Source: Streptomyces pseudovenezuelae (GTDB taxonomy: Bacteria > Actinomycetota > Actinomycetes > Streptomycetales > Streptomycetaceae). Taken from it: a stretch of DNA of 64,000 nucleotides. Positions 16,753-25,866 of the stretch are shown piece after piece. The position numbers and the translations under genes were made by a program. Position 1 is the stretch's first letter; the number at the start of each line of letters is the position of its first letter. Location of the stretch: positions 1-64,000 of the forward strand of contig NZ_JARXVH010000032.1 of NCBI RefSeq assembly GCF_029892565.1, in the 5' to 3' direction. The notes under the pieces are model-generated. The model did not search any database and was not told where the DNA came from. It saw nothing but the letters and a program-made list of their open reading frames with translations.

Positions 16753-16798
16753 GACGTGAAAGGGCCCTCCACGCGTGCGTGGAGGGCCCTTTCACGTC
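16753..16798. terminator. bidirectional terminator, perfect 22-bp stem
   Basis: A 46-bp inverted repeat with perfect 22-base arms (outer GACGTGAAAGGG, inner CCTCCACGC) lies between the convergent cyclo-ligase and penicillin-acylase genes. AAAG and CTTT flanks give U-containing ends in both directions. Confidence 0.9.
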
Positions 16799-16820
16799 CT
16801 GATGGCTTACCGCCGCAGGC

Positions 16821-19577
16821 TCACGGTTTCAGGACCAGCGTGTCGCTCGTGCTGTCGTCGACGGCCTTGTCCGAGAAGGACCACGGCAGCAGTTCGCCGT
16901 CGACCCACTTGCCGGTCTGGTCGGTGTAGTGAGCGCTGAAGGCGTGCCCCGAGGCGCCGGTGAGATTGATCCACTTTGACTTGTCGAGGTCGTCAAGGTT
17001 GACCACCATCCGCATCGACGGCACCCAGACGACGCCGTAACCGCCGGCCGCGTTCCAGCCGGTGGCGTTGACGGTCGCCTCGCCGCCGCCGAGCTTCCAG
17101 GGGCCGCGATTGAGGATGTACTGCACGATGCCGGGACCGTCGGTGCCGAGGGTCTGGTTCTTCAGGAACAGGCGGTGCAGCCGGCCCCAGCTCCAGGTGT
17201 CGATGTCCTTGCCGAGCTTGGAGGTCAGCTCCCAACGGGCGTCGATCATGGCGCGCTTGAACAGATCGTCACGGTTGTTGGTCGCGCCGGGCCGGGTGCC
17301 CGACTTGGGCGTGGTCCACCACTCGCTCTTCTCGTCGTTCATGAGGTTGCGCACGACCTCGAACCAGCGGTCGCCGCCGTCGGGTTGCGCCTGGTCGGCG
17401 TCGCGCTGACCGCACTCGCGGACCTTCTTGGTGTCGTCCACGGGCCCGGTGTCGTTGACGGGGTCGACCCACAGGCACTGGCTCTCGACCCGCAGCTCCT
17501 TGGGCAGCTTGTTGCCGAAGCCGAGCTTGAGGATGTTGCGCCAGACCGCGTTGAAGTAGGCGGCGGCCGCCGAGTCGGCGTCCTGGGTGTAGTCCCAGCC
17601 CTCCAGCAGCTCCTGTGCCTCGCGGACGTCCTTGTCGTCGATGTCGATCTTCAGCAGCTTGGGCACGAGCAGCTTGGCGATCTCACTGCTGTTGTCCAGC
17701 TGCATCTGCCGCATGTCGTCGGTGGAGATCTTGCCGCCGCCCTTGATCTTCGACTGGATCAGGTCGGTGATGCGCTGGCTGCGGGTGCCGTAGCCCCAGT
17801 CCGTGGTGAGGGTGTAGGGGTACTTGTCCTCGTCGACCACGGCCTGGTTGGCGGTGACGATGTACCCGCGCGTGGGGTCGAACTCGTAGGGCAGCTCGTC
17901 CTGCTTGATGAAGCCGGTCCACGCGTACTTGGAGTCCCAGCCCGGCGCGGGGATCGAACCGTCGTCGCCCTTCGCGCGCGTGGGGATCCGTCCGGGCAGC
18001 GTGTACCCGATGTGGTTGTCGGTGTCGGCGTAGACGAGGTTCTGCGAGGGCACGTCGAACAGGGCGGACGCCGAGCGGAACTCGGTCCAGTTCGACGCCT
18101 TGTCGATCGCGAAGACGGCGTCCATGGTGGTGCCCGCGTCCAGCGCGGTCCAGCGCAGGGCGATGCCGTAGCCGTCGCCGCGGTCGGGCGCGGCCGTGTC
18201 GACGGTGGCCTTCTTGCCGACCTTCACCAGCTCGTCGTCGCGGTCGGACAGCAGGGGCCCGTTGTTCGTCTCGCGGACGACGATCTTCTTGGAGGCGCCG
18301 CCGGCGACCTTGATGGTCTCCGTACGGGACTTGAAGGGCTTCACGGTGTCGTCGTACAGGTAGCCGTCGCCGCTGAGCTTCTCCAGGTAGAGGTCGGTGA
18401 CGTCGACGCCCGAGTTGGTCATGCCCCAGGCGATGTCCTGGTTGTGGCCGATGACCACGCCGGGCATGCCCGAGAAGGTGTAACCGGTCACGTCGTACTG
18501 GCACTTGGCGGAGACCGTGCGGCAGTGCAGGCCCATCTGGTACCAGACGGACGGCAGCGAGGCCGAAAGGTGCGGGTCGTTGGCCAGCAGCGGCTTGCCG
18601 GTGATGGTGTACTTCCCGGCCACGACCCACGAGTTGGAGCCGATGCCCTGGCCGTTCACGCCGACGGCCGTGGGGACGTCGTCCAGGACGTTGTAGAGGC
18701 CCGAGAGCTGGCTCTCCAGGGTCGAACCCGCCGTCGACGTGGACGAGCCCGTCGTGCCGCTCGTGGACGTCCCGGAGGTCCCGCTGTCGCCCTGCTCGAA
18801 GGTCTGGGTGAGCTCGTCGTACTGGCCCTCCTGGACGATCGCCTGGTTGCGGCTGTACGGGTAGTCCGGGTACAGGTCCTTGATCTGCTTGGGGCCAAGG
18901 CGGCTGGTCATCAGGGCGCGGTCGATCTCGTCCTGCATGTTGCCGCGCAGGTCCCAGGCCATCGCCTTCAGCCACGCGACGGAGTCGACCGGGGTCCACT
19001 GCTCGGGCTTGTAGTCGTTGGTGAAGCCCAGAGCGGCGTACTCCAGGGAGATGTCCTTGCCGTCCTTGCCCTTGAGGTAGGCGTTGACTCCCTTGGCGTA
19101 CGCCTGGAGGTACTTCTTCGTGGAGGCCGACAGCTTGGTGTCGTACTCCTCCTTGGCGACCCGGTCCCAGCCCAGGGTGCGCAGGAACTTGTCGTTCTTG
19201 ACCTGGCCCTTGCCGAACATCTCCGACAGGCGCCCGGAGGTCATGTGCCGGCGCACGTCCATCTCGTAGAACCGATCCTGCGCCTGGACGTAGCCCTGCG
19301 CCATGAACAGGTCCGCGTCGGAGGAGGCGTAGATCTGCGGGATGCCGTAGTTGTCACGCTTGACGTCGACGGGTCCTGACAGACCGTCGAGCGTGATGGA
19401 GCCCTTCGTCTGCGGGAAGGACGCACGGACGGTACTGATGGACCAGTACGCCCCGTAGGCGACGCCTCCGATGATGGCCAGCACCAGGACGAGGACGACA
19501 AGGCGGGCTTTGCGCCCCTTCTTCCTGCCGGACTTGCGGGCCTTGCGACCCGTTGAGGCGGTGGTGTTGGGGGGCAT
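16821..19577 (-). CDS. penicillin acylase family N-terminal nucleophile hydrolase
   Basis: 918-residue amidohydrolase of the penicillin acylase family. A basic N-terminus and a hydrophobic helix (about 25-45, VVLVLVLAIIGGVAYGAYW) indicate an anchored or exported protein. The alpha-chain part has GIPQIYASSDADLFMAQGYVQAQDRFYEMD. A Ser/Thr/Gly-rich spacer (about 264-286) precedes GQGIGSNSWVV, where Gly313-Ser314 is the expected autocleavage site and Ser314 the catalytic nucleophile. The ATG is preceded by AAGGACAGCG; the longer open frame upstream is not used. Substrates could be acyl-homoserine lactones, beta-lactams or acylated metabolites. It stands alone, with a terminator on its 3' side. 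Confidence 0.92.
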   Translation of the reverse strand: MPPNTTASTGRKARKSGRKKGRKARLVVLVLVLAIIGGVAYGAYWSISTVRASFPQTKGSITLDGLSGPVDVKRDNYGIPQIYASSDADLFMAQGYVQAQDRFYEMDVRRHMTSGRLSEMFGKGQVKNDKFLRTLGWDRVAKEEYDTKLSASTKKYLQAYAKGVNAYLKGKDGKDISLEYAALGFTNDYKPEQWTPVDSVAWLKAMAWDLRGNMQDEIDRALMTSRLGPKQIKDLYPDYPYSRNQAIVQEGQYDELTQTFEQGDSGTSGTSTSGTTGSSTSTAGSTLESQLSGLYNVLDDVPTAVGVNGQGIGSNSWVVAGKYTITGKPLLANDPHLSASLPSVWYQMGLHCRTVSAKCQYDVTGYTFSGMPGVVIGHNQDIAWGMTNSGVDVTDLYLEKLSGDGYLYDDTVKPFKSRTETIKVAGGASKKIVVRETNNGPLLSDRDDELVKVGKKATVDTAAPDRGDGYGIALRWTALDAGTTMDAVFAIDKASNWTEFRSASALFDVPSQNLVYADTDNHIGYTLPGRIPTRAKGDDGSIPAPGWDSKYAWTGFIKQDELPYEFDPTRGYIVTANQAVVDEDKYPYTLTTDWGYGTRSQRITDLIQSKIKGGGKISTDDMRQMQLDNSSEIAKLLVPKLLKIDIDDKDVREAQELLEGWDYTQDADSAAAAYFNAVWRNILKLGFGNKLPKELRVESQCLWVDPVNDTGPVDDTKKVRECGQRDADQAQPDGGDRWFEVVRNLMNDEKSEWWTTPKSGTRPGATNNRDDLFKRAMIDARWELTSKLGKDIDTWSWGRLHRLFLKNQTLGTDGPGIVQYILNRGPWKLGGGEATVNATGWNAAGGYGVVWVPSMRMVVNLDDLDKSKWINLTGASGHAFSAHYTDQTGKWVDGELLPWSFSDKAVDDSTSDTLVLKP

Positions 19578-19823
19578 CGCTGTCCTTGCTGTCCTTCCGC
19601 GAGCGGCAGGCGGGCTTGTCCATGTGACTGAGCGCTGGAGCAACCATAGGCGCAGGGCCCCGAGCCCCTTGACGCGGTGTCGGGAACGAGCGCGGGCGAG
19701 CGTTCGATCTTGCCTCGGCGAGCGTCAAGAAATCGTCAAGAGTTAGGTAAGGTAACGAAGTACCTGGATGCGGAGCTCCATGGGCTCGTGTCCTATGTAC
19801 GTGAGCTCCCGCGCGGGATGCGC

Positions 19824-21353
19824 GTGAGCCAGGGAAGGGAACGGCCGCTGACTGTCCACCACCTCAACCAGCTCCTGTTCGTCTGCTCGCTCGTCCTGCT
19901 CGTAGCCGTGGCCGCGGTCCGGATCTCCTCGCGCAGCGGGCTCCCCAGCCTGCTCGTGTACCTGGGGATCGGCGTCGCCATGGGGCAGGACGGCGTCGGC
20001 GACATCCGCTTCGACAACGCCGAACTGACCCAGGTCATCGGATACGCGGCCCTGGTCGTGATCCTCGCCGAGGGCGGTCTTGGCACGAAGTGGAAGGAGA
20101 TCAAGCCGGCCCTGCCGGCGGCCTCCGCGCTGGCCCTGGTCGGCGTAGCGGTGAGCGTGGGGGTAACGGCATCGGCCGCGCACTACCTGATCGGCCTCGA
20201 ATGGCGCCAGGCGCTCATCGTCGGGGCGGTCGTCTCCTCGACGGACGCGGCGGCGGTCTTCTCGGTGCTGCGCAAGATCCCGCTGCCCACACGCGTGACG
20301 GGCACCCTGGAGGCCGAGTCCGGCTTCAACGACGCCCCTGTCGTCATCCTTGTCGTCGCCTTCTCGACGGCGGGCCCGGTCGACCACTGGTACGCGCTGC
20401 TCGGCGAGATAGCTCTGGAACTGGCCATCGGCGCCGCCATCGGCCTCGCGGTGGGCTGGCTGGGCTCCTGGGGCCTGCGGCACGTGGCCCTGCCCGCCTC
20501 CGGCCTCTACCCCATCGCCGTCATGGCGATCGCCGTCACGGCGTACGCGGGAGGCGCGCTGGCGCACGGCAGCGGCTTCCTGGGCGTCTACCTCGCCTCG
20601 ATGGTGATGGGCAACGCCAAGCTGCCGCACTGGCCCGCCACGCGCGGGTTCGCCGACGGGCTCGGCTGGATCGCCCAGATCGGCATGTTCGTGCTGCTCG
20701 GCCTCCTGGTCACCCCGCACGAACTCGGCGACGACATCTGGCCCGCCCTCGTCATCGGCATGGTGCTCACGATGGTGGCGCGCCCCTTGAGCGTGGTGGT
20801 GTGCCTGACGCCGTTCCGTGTGCCCTGGCAGGAGCAGACCCTCATGTCCTGGGCCGGGCTGCGGGGTGCGGTGCCCATCATCCTGGCGACGATCCCCATG
20901 GTGGAGGGCGTCGACGCCAGCCGCCGCATCTTCAACATCGTCTTCGTCCTGGTCGTCGTCTACACCCTGATCCAGGGACCGACCCTGCCCTGGCTCGCCC
21001 GCAAGCTGCGCCTGGGCGAGGACGCCGAGGCCGCCGACCTCGGCATCGAGTCGGCGCCCCTGGAGCGACTGCGCGGCCATCTTCTGTCGGTCGCCATTCC
21101 CGACGGCTCCAAGATGCACGGCGTCGAGGTGGCCGAGCTGCGGCTGCCCGCCGGGGCAGCCGTCACCCTCGTCGTCCGCGAGGGAAAATCGTTTGTCCCG
21201 CTGCCGACCACGGTGCTGCGACACGGCGACGAACTCCTCGTCGTGGCCACGGACCCCGTCCGCGACGCGGCGGAACGACGCCTACGGGCCGTGGGCCACG
21301 GCGGCAAGCTGGCCGACTGGCTGGGGCCGGACGGGGCGGGCGCTGGGCGCTGA
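19824..21353 (+). CDS. potassium/proton antiporter (CPA1, TrkA-C)
   Basis: Membrane antiporter of about 509 residues. The N-terminal 400 residues form a sodium/hydrogen exchanger domain with 11-13 helices, including SSTDAAAVFSVLRKIPLP and ESGFNDAPVVI (the ND acid pair of CPA antiporters). A cytoplasmic TrkA_C domain (about 425-490, VAIPDGSKMHGVEVAELRLPAGAAVTLVVREG) follows, the NhaP2-like arrangement for K+/H+ exchange and pH or turgor control. Start is uncertain: GTG at 19824 is listed, ATG at 19818 and CTG at 19848 (LTVHHLNQLL, with GGGAAGGGAA before it) are alternatives. Confidence 0.92.
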   Translation: MSQGRERPLTVHHLNQLLFVCSLVLLVAVAAVRISSRSGLPSLLVYLGIGVAMGQDGVGDIRFDNAELTQVIGYAALVVILAEGGLGTKWKEIKPALPAASALALVGVAVSVGVTASAAHYLIGLEWRQALIVGAVVSSTDAAAVFSVLRKIPLPTRVTGTLEAESGFNDAPVVILVVAFSTAGPVDHWYALLGEIALELAIGAAIGLAVGWLGSWGLRHVALPASGLYPIAVMAIAVTAYAGGALAHGSGFLGVYLASMVMGNAKLPHWPATRGFADGLGWIAQIGMFVLLGLLVTPHELGDDIWPALVIGMVLTMVARPLSVVVCLTPFRVPWQEQTLMSWAGLRGAVPIILATIPMVEGVDASRRIFNIVFVLVVVYTLIQGPTLPWLARKLRLGEDAEAADLGIESAPLERLRGHLLSVAIPDGSKMHGVEVAELRLPAGAAVTLVVREGKSFVPLPTTVLRHGDELLVVATDPVRDAAERRLRAVGHGGKLADWLGPDGAGAGR

Positions 21354-21662
21354 CATGCCCTCCCACGTCGCGTCACGCCGTTAAGGGTGTGTTTCCTACG
21401 GTTCACACCCAAGGCAATCGCAGGTGAACGTCCGCATGGTGCTCACTTTCACAGGAGCACCAGTCCTTGATCCCTGTAGGATGAAGGCAGACTTTGATCG
21501 AACCAACTCTGCCTGACGCAGAGCTGGCGCGACCGTATGGCGGTCGGAACGCTCTCCACGGTGGAGACAGCAGGCTCCGGCATCTACCGCAGTTCCGCGC
21601 AAGAGGACAGCTCTCGGCGCCCCCGCACGGGCGCGCTACCAGGCGGCAGAAAGGCACGGGCC
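21354..21662 (+). promoter_or_regulatory. intergenic leader with two hairpins
   Basis: This 309-base stretch between the antiporter and MFS genes has a 7-bp stem (GGGTGTG/CACACCC, 21385-21410) that may end the antiporter transcript, and an 8-bp stem TGGTGCTC/GAGCACCA at 21437-21462. A 26-codon ORF runs from the ATG at 21436, but its third-position GC is low. The segment 21537-21662 is open in the MFS frame but has weaker codon bias than the rest of that gene. Confidence 0.45.
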
Positions 21663-22955
21663 GTGGCATCCACGGTCACCACCGAGCCGTCGGAGAACTC
21701 GTCGGCTCCCACCCGCCCGGGGTACGGACAGCTGCTGCGCACCCGCGGCGCCTGGACCTTCCTGCTCCCCGGCTTCGCGGCACGCCAGCCGTTCGCGATG
21801 CTCACCATCTCCATCGTGCTGCTCGTGCAGCACACCACCGGCTCGTACGGCGCCGCGGGCGCGGCCGCGGCCGTCACGGGCGTCTCCATGGCCCTGTTCG
21901 CGCCCTACAACGGCCGCCTCGCGGACCGCTACGGACAGCGCACCGTGCTGCTCCCCGGCGTACTGGTGCACACGCTGTCGGGTCTGACCCTGACGGCGCT
22001 CGCCCTGGCCCACGCGCCTTTGTGGGCGCTGTTCGTGGCCGCCGTGCCCACCGGCGCCTCGGTGCCGCAGATCGGCCCCATGGTGCGCGCCCGCTGGGGC
22101 GTGAAGCTCCAGGACTCGCCCCTGCTCACCACCGCCGCGGCCTTCGAGTCCGTCACCGACGAACTGACCTTCGTCTTCGGCCCGCTGCTCGCCACCGCCC
22201 TGTGCACGGCCGTCGACCCGGCCGCCGGCCTGGTGACGGAAGCGGCGCTGACCCTCATCGGCGGCCTGCTGTTCGCGGCGCAGAAGAGCACCCAGCCCAC
22301 GGTCGCGCTCACCGGGCACGCACGCGTGGAGCACGTTTCCGCGCTGAGCATCCCCGGCATACGCGTACTGATCGTGACCTTCCTGGGCATCGGCTCCGTC
22401 TTCGGCGGCATGCAGGTCTCCCTGGCCGCGTTCACCGAGTCGATCGGCGAACCCGGCCTCAACGGCGTCCTGTACGGAGTCTTCGCGGCGGGCAACATGA
22501 TCTCCGGCATCGTCTGCGGCGCGATCGCGTGGAAGACGGCTCCACAGCGGCGCCTGGTCGTCGGCTACGGCGCCCTCGCGCTCGCGGCCTCCGGACTGTG
22601 GGCGGCGCACTCGGTGCTCGTCCTGGCCGGCCTCGGCCTGCTCGTCGGCATGTGCATCGCGCCCGCGCTGATCACCGGCTACACGCTCGTCGAGGGCCTG
22701 GTCCCGGCGGGCGCGCGCACGGAGGCGTTCACCTGGCTGACGGGTGCGGTCGCACTCGGTCAGGCGGCCGCCGTCACCATCGCCGGACAGTTGGAGGACC
22801 GCTTCTGGGGAGGCGCCGGGTTCCTGGTGCCGGCGGCGGGCACGATACTGGCCCTGGCGACTCTCCTGACCCTCCGCTCACGCCTCGCGGTGCGGCCCCG
22901 CAGCCGGACCGTGGCACGTGGCGTCGGTCACCGCGTGCCGGTGACGGTGGACTGA
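21663..22955 (+). CDS. MFS transporter
   Basis: Major facilitator superfamily carrier with about 12 helices, 430 residues from the chosen GTG. A typical A-loop follows helix 2 (NGRLADRYGQRTVLLPG), and the repeat between halves is visible. The GTG at 21663 (VASTVTTEPSENS) is preceded by GAAAGG at 9 bases and gives a normal short cytoplasmic N-terminus. An ATG at 21537 would add 42 residues of Ser/Arg-rich sequence with noticeably lower third-position GC, so I consider it less likely. The substrate is unknown. It is followed 67 bases later by the FmdB gene on the same strand, which has its own operator. Confidence 0.88.
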   Translation: MASTVTTEPSENSSAPTRPGYGQLLRTRGAWTFLLPGFAARQPFAMLTISIVLLVQHTTGSYGAAGAAAAVTGVSMALFAPYNGRLADRYGQRTVLLPGVLVHTLSGLTLTALALAHAPLWALFVAAVPTGASVPQIGPMVRARWGVKLQDSPLLTTAAAFESVTDELTFVFGPLLATALCTAVDPAAGLVTEAALTLIGGLLFAAQKSTQPTVALTGHARVEHVSALSIPGIRVLIVTFLGIGSVFGGMQVSLAAFTESIGEPGLNGVLYGVFAAGNMISGIVCGAIAWKTAPQRRLVVGYGALALAASGLWAAHSVLVLAGLGLLVGMCIAPALITGYTLVEGLVPAGARTEAFTWLTGAVALGQAAAVTIAGQLEDRFWGGAGFLVPAAGTILALATLLTLRSRLAVRPRSRTVARGVGHRVPVTVD

Positions 22956-22985
22956 TCCTCAGGAATACGTCACTATGGACCGTCG

Positions 22986-23012
22986 TTAGCACTCACTGAG
23001 TGAGAGTGCCAG
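22986..23012 (+). promoter_or_regulatory. CIRCE-like HrcA operator
   Basis: TTAGCACTC (22986-22994), a 9-base spacer, then GAGTGCCAG (23004-23012) match the CIRCE element TTAGCACTC-N9-GAGTGCTAA at 9/9 and 7/9 positions. It lies immediately before the ribosome binding site of the FmdB gene. A second inverted repeat, CTCACT-G-AGTGAG, is nested inside. Confidence 0.7.
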
Positions 23013-23022
23013 GAGGAAGACA

Positions 23023-23373
23023 GTGCCCACTTACCAGTATCAGTGCACCGAGTGCGGCGAGGGCCTCGAGGCGGTGCAGAAGTTCACCGATGACGCCCTT
23101 ACCGAGTGCCCCAACTGCGGTGGCCGCCTGAAGAAGGTGTTCTCCGCGGTCGGCATTGTCTTCAAGGGCTCCGGTTTCTACCGCAACGACAGCCGCGGCT
23201 CCTCTTCGAGCAGCGCGCCGGCGTCGTCGGGATCGTCGTCCAAGTCGACGTCGTCGTCCTCTTCGAGCGACTCGTCGTCTTCATCGTCCTCTTCGTCTTC
23301 TTCTTCGTCCTCCTCGGACTCGAAGTCGAAGTCGTCGAACACCGGCTCCTCCTCCAGCAGCTCCGCCGCTTAG
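23023..23373 (+). CDS. FmdB-family zinc-ribbon protein with serine tail
   Basis: Small 116-residue protein. The N-terminal FmdB-type zinc ribbon has Cys8-x2-Cys11 and Cys29-x2-Cys32 (YQCTECG ... TECPNCGGRL) and the conserved KVFSAVGIVFKGSGFY. After residue 58 the protein is an extreme low-complexity tail, over two thirds serine with a few Lys/Asp. GTG start with AGGAGGA eight bases upstream. A CIRCE-like operator overlaps the leader, so induction with chaperones under heat or misfolding stress is predicted. FmdB proteins were first noted as formamidase regulators, but their general function is unknown. Confidence 0.92.
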   Translation: MPTYQYQCTECGEGLEAVQKFTDDALTECPNCGGRLKKVFSAVGIVFKGSGFYRNDSRGSSSSSAPASSGSSSKSTSSSSSSDSSSSSSSSSSSSSSSDSKSKSSNTGSSSSSSAA

Positions 23374-23386
23374 GACTCGCTCACGG

Positions 23387-23414
23387 GACCCTGTCGTCGT
23401 AGGACGGCAGGGTC
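23387..23414 (+). terminator. hairpin terminator after fmdB-like gene
   Basis: A 12-bp stem (GACCCTGTCGTC with GACGGCAGGGTC, one G-T wobble) with loop GTAG is followed by TTCGGTGTT. It separates the FmdB gene from the phosphorylase gene. Confidence 0.75.
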
Positions 23415-23483
23415 TTCGGTGTTCCCGGAGGTGTTCCCGGAGCGGCTCACCGCGCGCCGTCGGGGCCGGTTACTGTGCTGGTC

Positions 23484-24317
23484 ATGGCGAACGCAGAGAT
23501 CGGTGTAATCGGCGGCTCGGGCTTCTACTCGTTCCTCGAGGACGTGACCGAGATCCAGGTGGACACCCCGTACGGGCCGCCCAGCGACTCCCTCTTCCTC
23601 GGCGAGGTCGCCGGCCGACGGGTCGCCTTCCTGCCCCGGCACGGACGCGGCCACCATCTGCCCCCGCACCGCATCAACTACCGCGCCAACCTGTGGGCGT
23701 TGCGGTCGGTCGGGGTGCGCCAGGTCCTCGGTCCGTGCGCGGTGGGGGGTCTGCGCCCCGAGTACGGACCGGGCACGCTGCTCGTGCCGGACCAGCTGGT
23801 CGACCGTACGAAGTCCCGGGTCGGGACGTACTTCGACGGGTTGCCGCTGCCCGACGGCAACGTGCCGAACGTGGTACACGTGTCCCTGGCCGACCCGTAC
23901 TGCCCCACCGGACGCGCCGCCGCGCTCAAGGCCTCGCGCGGACAGGGCTGGGAGGCGGTGGACGGCGGCACGCTCGTCGTGATCGAGGGGCCGCGCTTCT
24001 CGACCCGCGCCGAATCGCTCTGGCACCAGGCGCAGGGCTGGTCGGTGGTGGGCATGACCGGCCACCCGGAAGCGTCACTCGCCCGTGAACTGGAGCTCTG
24101 CTACACGTCGATGACCCTGGTCACCGACCTCGACGCGGGCGCCGAGACCGGCGAGGGCGTCTCGCACGACGAGGTGCTGCAAGTGTTCGCGGCGAACGTG
24201 GACCGACTGCGCGGCGTGCTGTTCGACGCGGTGGCAGGTCTGCCCGCCACCGAGGACCGAGACTGCCTGTGCACGACGGCACTGGGCGGCATGGATCCGG
24301 GGTTCGCGCTGCCGTAG
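23484..24317 (+). CDS. MTA phosphorylase-family purine nucleosidase
   Basis: 277-residue nucleoside phosphorylase of the MTAP/PNP family 2. N-terminal IGVIGGSGFYSF, FLPRHGRGHHLPPHRINYRANLWALRSVGV, the phosphate/ribose region GPCAVGGLRPEYGPGTLLVPDQ, and IEGPRFSTRAES with GMTGHPEASLARELELCY are in place. Expected reaction: phosphorolysis of 5'-methylthioadenosine or a related 6-oxopurine nucleoside in salvage. No ribosome binding site is visible; a TACTGT hexamer ends 7 bases before the ATG, so the mRNA may be leaderless. A GTG at 23475 would add three residues. Confidence 0.92.
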   Translation: MANAEIGVIGGSGFYSFLEDVTEIQVDTPYGPPSDSLFLGEVAGRRVAFLPRHGRGHHLPPHRINYRANLWALRSVGVRQVLGPCAVGGLRPEYGPGTLLVPDQLVDRTKSRVGTYFDGLPLPDGNVPNVVHVSLADPYCPTGRAAALKASRGQGWEAVDGGTLVVIEGPRFSTRAESLWHQAQGWSVVGMTGHPEASLARELELCYTSMTLVTDLDAGAETGEGVSHDEVLQVFAANVDRLRGVLFDAVAGLPATEDRDCLCTTALGGMDPGFALP

Positions 24318-24482
24318 CGGGGCGGGTGCGGAGGGCTGTGGACGGCTGGCGAGCGCGGAACGTCCCGTTCGGGTGAGGGAGTTGTCCACAACCCGTCGGT
24401 AGTCCACCTGCCTCGGCGAGCGTCGGCGAAAAGCCTCATCGTGGGCTCGCAAGCCGATTCCTCGTCGCAGGTGGTGACCCGC

Positions 24483-25088
24483 ATGTCCTTTCCGCACCCT
24501 TCCTTTCCGCACCCTTCCCTTCCGCCCGTCTGCTCGCCCCCTTCCCTCTCCCCCATCTCCGCCCGGCCCGCCCCTCGTTGGGCCCAGCGCCCGCCCGGCA
24601 CCGACGCTCCCGCCACCTGCGAGGTGCCGCACTTCGCTCCCGTGCGGGTGCGGGGCGGGCGGTATCAACTGCGGCGGCTCGTACGGCATCGACGGCGGGC
24701 CCTGGCCGCGGGCCTGGCCGTGACAGCGGCCGCGCTGGTGGCGGCGGGTCCGCAGGACACGGACCGGGCGCGTGGGCATCGGGTGGCGGAGCCGGTACGA
24801 CCACACCGTGCCGTCGAGATGGTGGCCGCGCCGGTGCGGATCACCGACGGCGCCACGGTCCGGCTCCTGCGGCCCGGTGACCGGGTCGACGTCATCGCCG
24901 CGCGGGAGACGGCGACGGGCGGTGACGCGCGCGTGGTCGCACGCGGGGCGCGGGTGACCAAGGTGCCGGAGCCGTTGGACAGTTCGGTCGACAGCGGGGC
25001 GCTGGTCGTTCTCTCGGTTCCTCGCTCGCTGGCGGCGCGGCTGGCCGGCGCCGGGGCCACGGCACGGTTGGCGGTGACGCTGTGCTGA
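24483..25088 (+). CDS. SAF-domain (RcpC/CpaB-like) membrane protein
   Basis: About 201 residues. The N-terminal 60 are Pro/Ser-rich and contain a duplicated SFPHP unit, a basic stretch RRLVRHRRR follows, then one membrane helix (about 90-106, ALAAGLAVTAAALVAAG) and an extracellular SAF-like domain with LLRPGDRVDVIAA, characteristic of RcpC/CpaB pilus-assembly proteins. No other pilus gene is nearby, so this is probably an orphan member rather than part of a Flp system. The ATG at 24483 is preceded by AGGTGGTG; GTG at 24441 would extend it by 14 residues. Confidence 0.75.
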   Translation: MSFPHPSFPHPSLPPVCSPPSLSPISARPAPRWAQRPPGTDAPATCEVPHFAPVRVRGGRYQLRRLVRHRRRALAAGLAVTAAALVAAGPQDTDRARGHRVAEPVRPHRAVEMVAAPVRITDGATVRLLRPGDRVDVIAARETATGGDARVVARGARVTKVPEPLDSSVDSGALVVLSVPRSLAARLAGAGATARLAVTLC

Positions 25089-25253
25089 GCGGTGACCTTG
25101 CGCCGAATCGGGTCGTCCACGTCGTCCGCGTTCTGCGCGACCGCTTGTCAAGTCCCTCGTTCGAGCTACCCAATTGGACAGGGCGGCCGTGCCCTGACGT
25201 AGGTTGCGGAGCTGTTTGTTCCACAACCTGTGCGTGCGAGAAGAGGCCCCGCG

Positions 25254-25748
25254 GTGAGCGAGAAGAAGGATCCGAGCGTCTGGCAGGGCTTCAAGGCCTT
25301 CCTGATGCGCGGGAACGTCGTCGACCTGGCGGTGGCGGTAGTCATCGGCGCCGCGTTCACGAACATCGTGAACGCGGTGGTGAAGGGGCTCATCAACCCG
25401 CTCGTCGGGGCGATCGGCACCCAGAACCTCGACAGCTACAGCTCGTGCCTGAGCGACAGTTGCTCCGGCGACAAGGGCATCCAGCTCATGTGGGGCTCGG
25501 TCCTCGGCGCCGCGCTGAGCTTCGTGATCACCGCGGCCGTCGTCTACTTCCTGATGGTCCTGCCGATGTCGAAGTACCTGGCACGGCAGGCGGCCCGGGA
25601 GAAGGCGAAGGAGGGCGCGCACGAGGTCATCGAGTTGACCGAGTTGGAAGTGCTCAAGGAGATCCGCGACGCGCTGGTCGCGCAGCGCGGCTCCACGCAG
25701 GGCGGCTCGGGGCAGAGCGCCCCCGGGCAGGGCGAGCCGCAGCAGTAG
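25254..25748 (+). CDS. mscL: large-conductance mechanosensitive channel MscL
   Basis: MscL of 164 residues. The amphipathic N-terminus (GFKAFLMRGNVVDLAVAVVIGAAFTNIV) leads into helix 1 with the pore-lining GAAFTNIVNAVVKGLINP. A periplasmic loop contains two Cys (SSCLSDSCSG), helix 2 is SFVITAAVVYFLMVLPM, and the cytoplasmic helix ELTELEVLKEIRDAL follows. It releases solutes on hypo-osmotic shock. The GTG start is standard for this family in actinobacteria. The C-terminal 20 residues are Gly/Gln-rich. Upstream, an imperfect AGGTTG/CAACCT inverted repeat surrounds the likely transcript start. Confidence 0.96.
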   Translation: MSEKKDPSVWQGFKAFLMRGNVVDLAVAVVIGAAFTNIVNAVVKGLINPLVGAIGTQNLDSYSSCLSDSCSGDKGIQLMWGSVLGAALSFVITAAVVYFLMVLPMSKYLARQAAREKAKEGAHEVIELTELEVLKEIRDALVAQRGSTQGGSGQSAPGQGEPQQ

Positions 25749-25866
25749 CAGTAGCGGCGGCTGTCCGCCGGGTCCGTCCGGCCCGGCGGACAGCGTGGCG
25801 GTCGGCGGTCGGCGCGGCGATCAGTGCGGCAGGCGACGCAGCGGGCGGCGTGGCCGTCGGCATGGC

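Noticed and set aside
21436..21516. 26-codon ORF (MVLTFTGAPVLDPCR...) before the MFS gene
   Set aside because: Codon third positions are far less GC-rich than in genes here, and it coincides with a hairpin; leader-peptide status cannot be supported.
23200..23373. Serine tract of the FmdB-like gene as a frameshift artefact
   Set aside because: The tract stays in frame to a normal stop, is Ser-coding throughout, and similar tails are known in actinobacterial FmdB proteins.
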